In this document: one piece after another, positions 8,637 through 16,851 of the stretch
How the letters are laid out: the number at the start of each line of letters is the position of its first letter
How positions within the stretch are numbered: position 1 is the first letter of the stretch
Origin: Euperipatoides rowelli
Lineage: Eukaryota > Onychophora > Udeonychophora > Euonychophora > Peripatopsidae
Strand: one strand, 5' to 3'
Assembly (NCBI GenBank): GCA_003024985.2
Contig: PXIH01S0002072.1
Length of the DNA: 16,851 nt
Translations under genes and position numbers: made by a program
Notes under the pieces: generated by a model
The model's input: only the letters and a program-made list of their open reading frames with translations
Told to the model about the DNA's origin: nothing
The model's database searches: none

Positions 8637-8638
8637 TA

Positions 8639-10050
8639 GAACATTCATTAGCCAATTCATGTGCCTTTGTTTTAGCATGTGAAGCTCAGAAAACAAACAA
8701 TTTCCAGATGGTTTAATTTAAAACATGTCCTGAGGCAAAGTAGCACCTGTTCTAAGCAAGACATTAATGATTTTTTAAAAATTAGAAGATGGATCATTTT
8801 TGGACTTGGATTGTAGGACTACCAGATGACATAGAGAGTTAATTTTAATCAGAATCAAATCACATGACTTTTGATTACATACAAAATAACTTAATTTTAA
8901 AAGACTAAAAGAACATTTTTAAAGTTGGAAATTCTCAAAAGTATCTGCATAGTTTTTGTGATGGCTCCACCTAGGTAATAAAATCCCCATGTAAATTATA
9001 CATAGGCTTATGTTGATTTTAAAATATTCTTAATTTCTTAATTTTAAACAAATTTTTAAGGAATAAAAATTACATACACTTCAAACTATATAAAAACAAA
9101 TGATTTAATTTTATTTCAAGTTATTTTTAAAGATTGGATAGCCTAATTATGAAAATTTGGTACTGTAGCCTACCGGTACAGTGGAATTCAAAATAGGCAT
9201 TTTGAATCTACACACACACTGTATATTTAAATAATAAATTTCAGGATGTATTAAAACAGCCTGAAAAACTTACATAATTCTCAGCTTTTTAGTAGAGTTT
9301 ATTGTTTATAATATAATTCACAAATTTTCTATCGGCTAGGCAAAAATAAATTTATTCTTACCATGATTATGTCATAATTTGTGTTTATAGATAGGAATAC
9401 TGAAATGCTCTGATACATTGTAGAACAGAACATGGAAACTACAAATAAATTATGTGGCACAAAACTGGTGGGACTTATAAAGCAGTTCAGATGCTTCTCG
9501 TGTCTAAATGCTCCCTGGTCTTCCCTATAAAAACTTTTTTTTATTTTATTGCATTTTATATTATAAATTACATTTATGCCTGACAAAACTTTGAAATCTT
9601 CTCATTATAATATTTTTTTTTTATTATTAATTCAAATTTTAAAACATTTTGTGGTGAAATATATCGAAGCTTGGGTTTTCTCTTTTTTTTGCACTATATT
9701 ACGTTTAACACATAATAAATTTGCAACAATTTAAAGAAAGTCGTTTTTATTTTTGACAGAAAACTTTCATAATTATGATTTATTATTTTTTGCACTTTTA
9801 AATCCTTAATACCACTTTAAAAATGATTTTGTTGGCTAATTTTGATAAATATCGTAAAATTACATAATAAATAAACACATTTACCAAACGAATTCCAAAG
9901 ACTGAATACAGTACTCTGATGCACTTACGCGCAGCTCCCACTCCTATAAAAACTTTAATAAATAAAATAAAAAACACAAACTATTCACATTACATAAATA
10001 AGTAAATATCAAATTAATAAAATATCAAACCAAAGGGATTCAAACGTTAA
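8639..10050. other. AT-rich non-coding DNA, nothing recognised
   Basis: No supported gene or RNA. An 85-codon minus-strand open stretch at 9329-9586 has no recognisable motif and is treated as chance. CCTATAAAAACTTT occurs near 9524 and CTCCTATAAAAACTTTAA near 9942; these look like TATA boxes but have no gene beside them. Confidence 0.55.
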
Positions 10051-10058
10051 AATAAATT

Positions 10059-10347
10059 AAGGTGACCAGATGTTGCTGTGCTCAAATTATGACATTACAT
10101 TTGGCCGGATTTGATGACTTTTTTTTTAGCCGACGTTTGGTTGACTGTCGGATTTGCTAAGCTTTTTTTTAGTTGACTGGCGGTCGGATTCGATATGCTT
10201 TTTCTTTTTTACAATATAATTTTCTATCAGACTGCAAATTTTATTTTTAGTGAAAAAATCTGTAAAGTAGGACATTGTCCAGGGGAGATAGGACAGATGA
10301 TAAAATCTAGGACATGTCCTCCCAAAGTAGGACGGGTCATCACCCTA
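10059..10347. mobile_element. hAT-like non-autonomous element (AGGGTGACC-type ends)
   Basis: The left end AAGGTGACCAGATG and the right end ATGACCCGTCCTACTT-type sequence (minus strand, starting TAGGGTGATGACC at 10347) resemble the TAGGGTGACCAGA-type ends of a common hAT group. Flanks AATAAATT (10051-10058) and AATAAATC (10348-10355) agree at 7 of 8 bases, though low complexity weakens this. Inside are palindromic GGACATTGTCC and GGACATGTCC motifs (10270-10320) and three copies of a GTCGGATT-T-tract unit (10104-10210). There is no coding capacity. Confidence 0.55.
10104..10210. repeat. Three direct copies of a roughly 31-bp G-T-C-G-G-A-T-T + T-tract unit
   Basis: Copies start at 10104 (GCCGGATTTGATGAC then a T-run and TAGCCGAC), 10147 (GTCGGATTTGCTAAGC then a T-run and AGTTGAC) and 10183 (GTCGGATTCGATATGC then a T-rich run). 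Spacings are 43 and 36 bp. They lie within the hAT-like element and may be its subterminal repeats. Confidence 0.6.
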
Positions 10348-10400
10348 AATAAATCAATTCAAATGCTAACTCAAATAAAGATAATACCTTAGAATGCCGA

Positions 10401-11412
10401 CCAAGAGCGCCGCTCTAAGCAAGGGCACCATCCCTATTTCTTGGCAAAACTTAGATAAACAGCGCCATCGCCGAACAAGAGCGCCATCACTGCACTTTGA
10501 TTTTTTTTATTACTCTGAAAGACATCCAAGTTGTATCCAAACAAGAGCGCCACCCTACATTTTTGCTTCATTTTACCTCATCTAAGGTTTAGGACAGTGC
10601 AGGGGTATATATTCTTCATTTAAACTGAAAATCTTCCCGAGTTGCTGTAAGATTCTTCCAGAAAGTGACAGCATTCACTTTTTTTAAAACATTAATAAAG
10701 TAATAATAATTTAAAATAATTTAGGTAATTAGGTAAATTATAAGAAATTTTAGTTAATATATATATGTTTACCTATTTAAATAACGCTTGTGTTTGATCA
10801 AGCATTAAACATATTTTTTTAATCAGATGCCTCAATTTCTTCCCAAGGGCAAAATTCTTCCCGAGCTGTTTGCTTACTCTTTGGTAAGAATATATACCCC
10901 TGGGACAGGGTATCCAAACAAGAGCGCTGTGTAAAAATTTTCATGTCACCATCTGACATTATTATTATGCTGTAACATCATTTTTATGTATTTTACGTCA
11001 TCTAGATAAAAAAACATGTGAAAAAAACATGTGAATAACGTTGAATCTTCATAACAGAACAGGCCTGTAAATTAAAAAGTGAAAGTTTTAACTTAGACGC
11101 CGCTCTTACTTAGCACATATATCAGCCAACCTTTATTGATGTGTGACGTCATGTTTTAGTGTGTACCAGACATATTAGCATTTTCAAGATAATTTGTTAA
11201 AGTTTTGGGAAGCATGACCAAGCAAGGGCACCGTTTTGAAAAACAATCTTTTTAAGGAATTCTGATTCTTACCAAACAAGAGTGCCAGGTCAGATTTGCA
11301 ATGCATTGTGGTAAATCTAAGGTTTACTAGCATGGAGCCGAACAAGAGTGTCCCCCTCCCCCCTCATTTCCCCCAAAACGAATGATAAGAGTGCATGTTC
11401 CCTTGTTTGGCA
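10401..11412. repeat. Dispersed array of a ~15-bp motif, consensus CCRAACAAGAGYGCC
   Basis: Plus-strand copies: 10401 (CCAAGAGCGCC), 10471 (CCGAACAAGAGCGCC), 10537 (CCAAACAAGAGCGCC), 10914 (CCAAACAAGAGCGCT), 11272 (CCAAACAAGAGTGCC) and 11338 (CCGAACAAGAGTGTC). Variants with AAGCAAGGGCACC lie at 10418 and 11219. An inverted copy GCCGCTCTTACTTAG lies at 11098, and an inverted CCAAACAAGG at 11401-11410. Once the hAT insertion is discounted, neighbours are often 56-71 bp apart. Some units share a later ATCTAAGGTTTA (10580 and 11315). The copies are GC-rich against an AT-rich background, so chance is unlikely. They could be transposase-binding sites or remains of a diverged tandem repeat. Confidence 0.75.
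10600..10902. mobile_element. hAT-type non-autonomous element, 303 bp, full length
   Basis: The ends CAGGGGTATATATTCTT (10600-10616) and AAGAATATATACCCCTG (10886-10902) are perfect 17-bp inverted repeats. Flanks GGACAGTG (10592-10599) and GGACAGGG (10903-10910) agree at 7 of 8 bases, giving a hAT-type 8-bp duplication. Subterminal ATCTTCCCGAG and ATTCTTCCCGAG motifs lie near both ends (10631 and 10854). It splits the motif-array element, so it is the younger of the two. The fragment at 1-242 is a second, inverted copy. Confidence 0.92.
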
Positions 11413-11422
11413 TTTTACGGTA

Positions 11423-12570
11423 CAATAATTTTTCTAAAATTCTGATTGTTAGACAATTATGTATCCAAATTTTTTTTAAAGTGATTGATGGAAGATTCTT
11501 TGATGTGAAACTGATAGGCTACCGGTATTCCATTATCTTACTACTAGATTAATTATAAAATTATATCACACTAGGCATACACTTTTTATGATTTCTTTAT
11601 CTACAGCGAAGGAATTGGAATAATGTTTACAGTAGGCCTATATGAGGAGATGAATTGTGATTTATAAACCATTAAAAAAAATCATATCTGACATTTCGTT
11701 GCTGTAACTGCAAAAAGTTGTAAGTTATGTAAAAAAAAAAAAAAATTATTACCATAAATTGGATGCGTTGATGTGTTCTAACCAGGGTTTGAAAATACCC
11801 GGATTTTTTTTTAAAAAAAACCCAACCCACTGGATTTTATCGGGCTTTTTCTATCTTTGAAAAATGGGTGATTCTCTGTTGAATGGTCTTAAATAGTTGC
11901 ATTTTCAAATTGTGATACTCAAGATATTCTGAAAGATCAGAATCTAAAGTTTTTAATATTTAGTTTTTGTGTTTTAATGCAATGCTTTGTTTCTACAAAT
12001 TTTTATGCAGAAGGGACCAAGTTGTGTTTTCTAATGTCAAAAATTGTCGCTGTTTTTAGTTAATCAAAAAATCAAGAAGACAATTACTTTGTTGTTTGTT
12101 AATCTGTTAAAATCAAATTTATAACTCTTTTTTTTGAGCCTATATGTCTAAAATTGAAAAATATATAAAAACAAGCCATGTATGAATATTACAAATTCGG
12201 TAAACCATTTGTCCCGAGCATCACGGCGAATGTTAATTTTTTACTATAAAAAGCTAGGTTGTTGAATAAATTTACAGATAATTTATGAGCAAAGGTAGTA
12301 AATCAGAAGTGACATATAAGCACAAGTTTAGGTTTCTGTCTCACATTTACTATTTGTTATGATCCCAATAAGTTATGTCCCATGCATCACCATCACGTGA
12401 TTCACGAACGGGGCTTCCTAATATGATAGCACAATGATAGCTTAACATCAAGAAATATAATTATTAAATTACTTTAACTATTGTGAAATAAAATCTAACT
12501 ATACACAGTATTTTAAAATGTTTAAATCTTAATGTGCAATTAAGTAAATGTTAATAAAAAATAATTTTAA
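11423..12570. other. AT-rich non-coding DNA
   Basis: No gene is recognised. CAGGGTTTGAAAATACCCGG at 11783 resembles a hAT terminus but no partner end was found. A GTCCC-GCATCAC motif occurs twice (12211 and 12378). Nothing else can be supported. Confidence 0.5.
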
Positions 12571-13225
12571 CAAAGTTTGAAATTTAAATTGATCTCTCCT
12601 TCCTGCTGGAGTTGGGCTGTCTATTTTTCTAACAATATTTTCTAGTTTAACAAAATCTTATCTTCTTTCATAGGCCACTAACCCACTTCCAGTATTTCAT
12701 TCCTCATTTCACCATATTTACTTCTACACCTTTACCCACTAAATTTTCTCCATCATAATTAACAATCACCAGGTGTCAATGTTCCCGTTGGGTTTGTACT
12801 CTGTTGGTTGGCTGTTTGTGGCAGTAAAGCATTTCTGAATATTTCAAAATTATTTTTATATAATTTCATGACATGAATTTCCTTTATTCACGGGACTACA
12901 ACATTATCCCACTTTTGATTGTTGTAGTCTATGTCCTTATCTTGGATTAAAATAATTTTGGTGCTTGGCATAAGTTTGGCTACAAGAACTGCAAAGTCAG
13001 CTATGCAATTTGAACAATAGGAGCTCCTGCCTTCTTACTCATTATGGATGTTTTTACAAGAGACTTAGGTCGTCCACCCACACCATCTACAATATTCTTC
13101 CCATGAGACGTCGCAAAATATTTCCAATAGAATGTCTTAATATGTTTTGTGCTTAATTGACTTAATAAATGTGACATAGGCCTATATTGGGTTTTAAATT
13201 CTGTGGAGGGCCATCAGTCCATATT
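12571..13225 (-). pseudogene. C-terminal half of an uncharacterised, transposon-associated protein (FATSHGK family)
   Basis: The minus strand reads in three frames. First is TDGP at 13204-13220, followed after a shift by a linker and WKYFATSHGKNIVDGVGG at about 13080-13135. Then comes ADFAVLVAKLMPSTKIILIQ at about 12940-13000, KWDNVVVP at about 12905, and IKEIHVMKLY. Lastly there is a small tail domain with YDGE near 12745 and ENIVRKIDSPTPAGRR near 12590-12640. I recognise the order DGPSSQFK, FATSHGKGxVDGxGG, and a C-terminal beta-rich tail ending in a PxPAGxR motif, from proteins found in many copies in arthropod and cnidarian genomes, annotated as uncharacterised. The function is not established; a DDE/RNase-H-like or mobile-element role is inference. 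At least three frame breaks and several stops make it dead. The N-terminal part was not found upstream (13226-13638). Confidence 0.7.
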
Positions 13226-13638
13226 ATTTTTTTCAATATTACTCATTTCAAGAGAATTAGATAATGGTTCATTAGGCTATCATACAGATAATTTGCAAAT
13301 GTTCCAACAATAGGCCTATTATCTTTTTCTTTAGTTTNTTTAATTTCAAAGCAATTTTGCTCATTCAAGAAAGAAAGAAATATTTTTGTGATTGAAACGC
13401 TTTGATTAATTTTCTTTTTTTTTTTTGGACATAAATTGTTGCCAGTTAAATAAACTAGACCAATTGCAAGTTTTAAATATTATAGTCGGAATTGTTATGA
13501 GGAATATTACCTAGGTGTCAACTGATTAGAAGGGCTGTTATTGGTTTTAAAACCCAAGCAATGGTAAAGAAACAATAAGCACAGTTTGTGTGCTGGACAT
13601 CTATAGTTGAGTACCATGCATGGGTGATTTTTTCTTTT
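13226..13638. other. Non-coding stretch upstream of the FATSHGK pseudogene
   Basis: No convincing continuation of the protein is readable. It is AT-rich, with an N at 13338, a T-run at about 13419-13428 and a TAGGCCTA octamer at 13311. It ends at the left inverted-repeat arm. Confidence 0.45.
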
Positions 13639-13895
13639 CATTTCAAATTGATGCAAAAGTTTAGTTTTCAGTTCCAATTAGTAGTTAAGGACCTACGTAA
13701 CGATTTTGATTTGAGTGTCAAGCAGGTAGTATGAAACTATGGCTTTTGGTGGTGGTGGGGGTTTTCAAACTAACCCTCTCCAGCAGAAGGAAAATATGGA
13801 AACTGTCATAACTTTTTATTAAATGATCCAATCTGAACATATGAGGTATGGGTGGAATCAGTATTAGTAGCAGCAGCTTGTATTTTAAGCATATT
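13639..13895 (+). repeat. Left arm of a ~250-bp inverted repeat bracketing 13896-16459
   Basis: This arm is the reverse complement of 16460-16703. The match starts at TCATTTCAAATTGATG, continues as TTTAGTTTTCAGT-CCAATT, is poor in the middle (about 13690-13780), and is strong over 13791-13892. Shared blocks include AATATGGAAACTGT, CCAATCTGAACATA, GGTATGGGTGGAATCAG and TAGTAGCAGCAGCTTGTATT. It may be the terminal repeat of an element carrying the gene at 14138-16256. A 60-codon open stretch on its minus strand has a counterpart in the other arm, but both share a stop in the alternative frame. Confidence 0.85.
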
Positions 13896-14137
13896 GCCAA
13901 TCATTGCTATAAATTTTAAGATATTGGCGCATAATCACCAAAAACAGAGCAATTTGAAGTTGAACAGAATGAAAATCCCCATACCCAGCCCTGATTAATT
14001 TTTAAGCTAAAACATGTAAAAAAAAAAAAAAATTTTTAAATATACTCAAATCCAATCATATACTAAAAAATTTATTTTTCAACTGTGATACAATATAAGT
14101 AATTGATTGAAGAAGAGTTTTAATGATAAAATGGTTA

Positions 14138-16256
14138 ACAAATTAGCCACGTATACCCAATCCTCAAGGGACATCTCTTCCATTTTGTTTATAGGCTTTC
14201 TTCAATAGTTTGTCGAGTACTACAACAGTTACCTGATGTGCATATCTAGTTCTCATTACATTGGAAGCGTTAGAAAAACTGTCACTGCTTCTACTGTTTT
14301 TACTAGCCCAGCTTCTGCAAGAACTTCAGGCCATCCAGACCCACAAAGAAGATCTCCCATGGTGCTCCACAAAGCCATTTCAATGTGGAGCCCACCTAGC
14401 ATTACCTCAAACCTTTTTTCCCCTAAGGTGTCAGGGAAGGTCCACTGAATTTTTTTTGGCGAGGTCGTAGAGTGGTTGGTTTACTACTAACACAGGGACT
14501 TGGTTTGGGTTCAGGTGTTCGGTAGTTTTTTTCACCAGTTCCATTCCATGGCGGATCATATCTGCTGTTGCTGCTTTCTCATGGAATAGTGGTAAGAGGT
14601 TTTCAATGCTTTTTTTCCAGTAGTCCAACAGCCTGTAATCTAGCAGCATGGAATGATGACCACATTGGAGTTCCTATTTTAGTATCAGAATTCACATATC
14701 GGGTGTTATGTACTGTTTCTCATTATCAAATGAGCTTGTTGATACTGGTTGAGCATCTATTAATGGAGGCTGGGTGACAAGATTTCGGCACACAGATGGT
14801 ACAAATGTGTAAGAACAAGGCAGGATGGGTCTGTTGCTAATTAAGCCTGTTTTGTGTGAGTTGATTTGTAGACATTCTTGCTCCAACCCAGGCTTCTCTG
14901 ATGATGGAAACTGGAAAATTGAAATTCCAGTTCCATGAAAGGATGAGCAAGCTGTATGTGATGTGGGATTGTGATCCAAGTTATCCAGGGCTGAAACTGA
15001 AAATTTGTAGAACAGACAATATTATCCTTGTTTCTTGTCTTTTCAGCAATAGCTTGTGCAAAGCCAACTTCAATGGTGAGGACTTTCTTATATGAAACGC
15101 TCATAGCATATTTGTGTAATAGTTCTACCAACCTCTTGCTTGTCTGGGAATGCAATTTAAGGGCTAGAAACACAAAGTGGAGGCTCACAATTAAAGTTTC
15201 CAGATAGAGAAGTCATTTAGCAGGGCCATCTGACTCACAGAGAGAATCATGAATTTTCTTCATCTGGTGATGATTTAGGTCCTGCGAGCAGTTGACGAAA
15301 AAAATATTTCATACATTGTGGTACAGATGATTTTTCACAATTATTTGGAAACGATCCTTCAAACCAGAATGTAGTGTCATGACTGAAAACAGCTTTACGG
15401 AGAATCGAAGCTGCCATTACTATGTGCGTACTTCCTCATCTGATGTTTGCGATGCAATCTGATATATGATCTTTTTAGCCATCTTCGAACAAACAATAAA
15501 AACTCTGTCTTGGGTACCTTTTTCCACTGTCATATTGGGGAAGTGTTCAATGACTGTTTCCTTTAGACGTGTCCGGTTCACGGTGTTATGGATCCCATGT
15601 TTCTCTTGTCTTTTAGTCATCATATCTAAGATCTTGCAATGCAAAAATTCTACAGCCTTCCACAATTTTTTTCTTTTATGAATTGGAGCAATTCATTTTC
15701 TGCTGTGGCCTCAATGTTTTCGCTAGGTATTGTGTATTCTTTACTAAACTCATCATAACGTCGGTTGAACCCTGTGTAGCAATTCCGATGATATTTAGCT
15801 TCAATTGCGACTAGATCGCCTTCTGCAAGGAGTGCTATGATGCATTCTTCTCCCAGTGCCACTGCTGTTTGGTAAGTGAAAGCTTTTGGAAATAATGATC
15901 TGTCACATTCGTTTCATGACCACTGAAGAGGCAAAAATGATGACTAACAAATGGACTAGTCCGATGGAATCTTTTTCTTGCAGAAGATTATCCATCAGAA
16001 TATTTTTTTTTGCATGGTTAAGGGCTGATGCCCTTTACAATTGACATGATTTGTGCCATGATGCCTGATTCTTCAGTATGGATTCTTCATCAGAAAGTTC
16101 TAAATCTTGATGGGTAACACCACCTATTGCACTGAACTGACTAACTAGACTGATGATATCTTTGTAGTCTCCCTCTCTACGACTAGTAACTGGATTTGCA
16201 AGAGGACAAACAAGCTTTTCCTCAGTTTCTTCTTGGCACAGAATGCAAACTGCCAT
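14138..16256 (-). pseudogene. Uncharacterised multi-domain cysteine-rich protein (SFHGTGISxFQ family), broken and 3'-truncated
   Basis: The coding sense is minus. From the start: ATG at 16256 with CILCQEETEEKLVCPLAN (two CxxC-like pairs, probably zinc-binding) and WHKSC at 16045; a second cysteine segment near 15900-15950; LLAEGDLVAIEAKYHRNC at about 15780-15835; NRTRLKETVIEHFPNM at about 15540-15590; a segment with SFPNNCEKSSVPQ near 15330; LHSQTSKRLVELL and SVSYKKVLTIE near 15070-15155; DHNPTSHTACSSFHGTGISI at about 14915-14975; RHGMELVK, LNPNQVPVL and QPLYDLAKK at 14440-14560; GGLHIEMAL at about 14370-14400; and RYAHQV-like and EDWV traces to 14138. I recognise this order from long proteins present in many copies in cnidarian, mollusc and fish genomes, without an agreed function. 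Those continue for several hundred more residues, absent here. It is apparently intronless, with a possible splice acceptor at about 16286, and has at least six frame breaks. Confidence 0.8.
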
Positions 16257-16295
16257 CTTGTTATCCCAGACATTTCAGCAAAAACCTGGAAATAC

Positions 16296-16378
16296 AAAAG
16301 GAAATATAAATTTATAAATATATCAAAAGGAAACAAAGGAGGAGGAAATATAATATTAAAACATGTCAAAAGGAAAAA
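16296..16378. repeat. Short direct repeats of CAAAAGGAAA
   Basis: CAAAAGGAAAT (about 16296), TCAAAAGGAAAC (about 16323) and TCAAAAGGAAAA (about 16364) occur in an A-rich stretch just upstream of the minus-strand pseudogene. The function is unknown; simple-sequence drift is the default explanation. Confidence 0.5.
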
Positions 16379-16459
16379 TTAATATGTAATTTATGGCTGA
16401 TGTCATGGTATTTAGTTGAAATTAGGCCTTGTTTTTCGTAACTGAAGTCATTTTTTAAA

Positions 16460-16703
16460 AATATGCATAAAATACAAGCTGCTGCTACTAGTCCTGATTC
16501 CACCCATACCGCTTATGTTCAGATTGGACCATTTAATCAAAAGTTATAACAGTTTCCATATTTTGCTTATGATGGATAGGGGGTAGAAAACCCCAGGAGC
16601 CCTAATTTTGAACTATATGTGTGACACTCTGACAAAATTTATTCTATAGACCCTTAAATTTAAATTGGCACTGAAAACTAAACTTTACATCAGTTTGAAA
16701 TGA
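16460..16703 (-). repeat. Right arm of the ~250-bp inverted repeat
   Basis: This is the reverse complement partner of 13639-13895. The best block, 16463-16562, is about 88-90% identical by eye to the inverse of 13791-13892. The outer end (CAGTTTGAAATGA, 16691-16703) matches the outer end of the left arm. Outside it the two flanks do not resemble each other clearly, so the arms end there. No target-site duplication could be fixed. Confidence 0.85.
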
Positions 16704-16720
16704 CTGAGTATCCAGGCCCC

Positions 16721-16851
16721 CAGGGCCGTCTTAACACATTGTAGGCCCTAGGGGCATAAAATTTTGTAGGCCCTTTTAAGAACAACTTTTGCTCAAATAT
16801 TGAAATATTCGATAGTATAATATTTTAAATGTTTTCATGATGATAAGAAGC
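16721..16851. mobile_element. Likely 5' end of another hAT-type element, running off the window
   Basis: CAGGGCCGTCTTAACACATT at 16721, followed by GTAGGCCCTAGGGGCATAAA and GTAGGCCC, is the style of end seen in a common hAT group (CAGGGCCGGATTAA-like, GGCCCTAGG). The preceding octamer is CAGGCCCC (16713-16720). The other end and duplication are outside the window, so this rests on terminus similarity alone. Confidence 0.45.

Larger units (their letters stand above)
10387..11420. mobile_element. TA-flanked element with imperfect TIRs and a dispersed CAAGAGCGCC motif array
   Basis: The left end CCTTAGAATGCCGACCAAGA at 10387 and the right end (minus strand from 11420) CCGTAAAATGCCAAACAAGG match at most positions, and TA flanks both (10385-10386 and 11421-11422). 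The interior carries at least eight copies or variants of CCRAACAAGAGCGCC, including both ends. A hAT-type element (10600-10902) is nested inside. Without it and its duplication the body is about 720 bp. There is no transposase. Short motifs repeated through a non-autonomous element with ACCGTA-type ends recall ISL2EU/IS4EU-type families, but this is only an analogy. The exact termini (CC, ACC or TACC) are uncertain. Confidence 0.6.

Noticed and set aside
9329-9586. 85-codon open stretch on the minus strand
   Set aside because: No recognised domain, no neighbours, and in AT-rich decayed DNA; the length is within chance. Kept only as a note.
9524-9960. CCTATAAAAACTTT motifs resembling TATA boxes
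   Set aside because: No transcribed gene beside them; AT-rich DNA produces such words often.
10195-10585. Two plus-strand open stretches of 63-65 codons
   Set aside because: They run across a hAT-like element's end and the CAAGAGCGCC motif array, so the protein-like text is repeat sequence.
11144-11151. TGACGTCA, a CREB/ATF-type site
   Set aside because: A perfect 8-bp site, but no gene nearby and it lies within the transposon array; no evidence of function.
11783-11802. CAGGGTTTGAAAATACCCGG as a hAT terminus
   Set aside because: No partner end or 8-bp duplication was found to the right or left, so no element can be drawn.
12209-12390. Repeated GTCCC-GCATCAC motif (12211 and 12378)
   Set aside because: Only two short imperfect copies with no structure between them; not enough to call a repeat family or an RNA element.
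14236-15681. Several plus-strand open stretches (14236-14470, 14568-14777, 14901-15095, 15466-15681)
   Set aside because: All are antisense to the minus-strand pseudogene, whose reading matches a known family.

Overview
The window is AT-rich animal DNA, most likely from a marine invertebrate. Eukaryotic transposable-element debris from several superfamilies is stacked together, including an animal-style Copia element, hAT-type, Tigger/pogo-type and TTAA-target elements, with no bacterial operon structure. The TAGGCCTA octamer recurs. No species can be named safely. I see no intact host gene, no tRNA or rRNA, and no CRISPR. Every coding trace is broken by stops, frameshifts or deletions. The window reads as a graveyard of nested mobile elements, many with recognisable ends and target-site duplications (TSDs).

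Left third (1-3000): a Copia retrotransposon remnant lies on the minus strand, with reverse transcriptase, pre-integrase and protease traces and a primer-binding-site-like sequence at 2191-2212. It has lost gag and integrase. A 484-bp TA-flanked element sits inside its reverse transcriptase (811-1294), and a truncated hAT-type element (1-242) interrupts its left side.

Centre (3000-9000): gene-free AT-rich DNA holds two hAT-type non-autonomous elements (4037-4305 with a perfect 8-bp TSD; 4544-5030), a TTAA-flanked 646-bp element (5572-6217), and a TA-flanked Tigger/pogo-like element (7520-8636) that still holds a decayed fragment of the transposase DNA-binding domain.

Right-centre (10050-11420): a hAT-like element (10059-10347) is followed by the most unusual structure in the window. 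This is an element of about 1 kb (10387-11420) with imperfect terminal inverted repeats, filled with a dispersed motif close to CCRAACAAGAGCGCC. A 303-bp hAT-type element (10600-10902) is nested in it with an 8-bp duplication; the fragment at 1-242 is its inverted sibling.

Right end (12570-16851): two decayed minus-strand coding regions belong to protein families that I recognise only as widespread and uncharacterised in invertebrate genomes. One carries a FATSHGK motif (12571-13225). The other is a cysteine-rich protein with an SFHGTGISIFQ motif (14138-16256). The second is bracketed by inverted repeats of about 250 bp (13639-13895 and 16460-16703), which suggests it is mobile-element cargo or the mobility gene of a little-described element. 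The window ends inside what looks like another hAT terminus (16721 onward).
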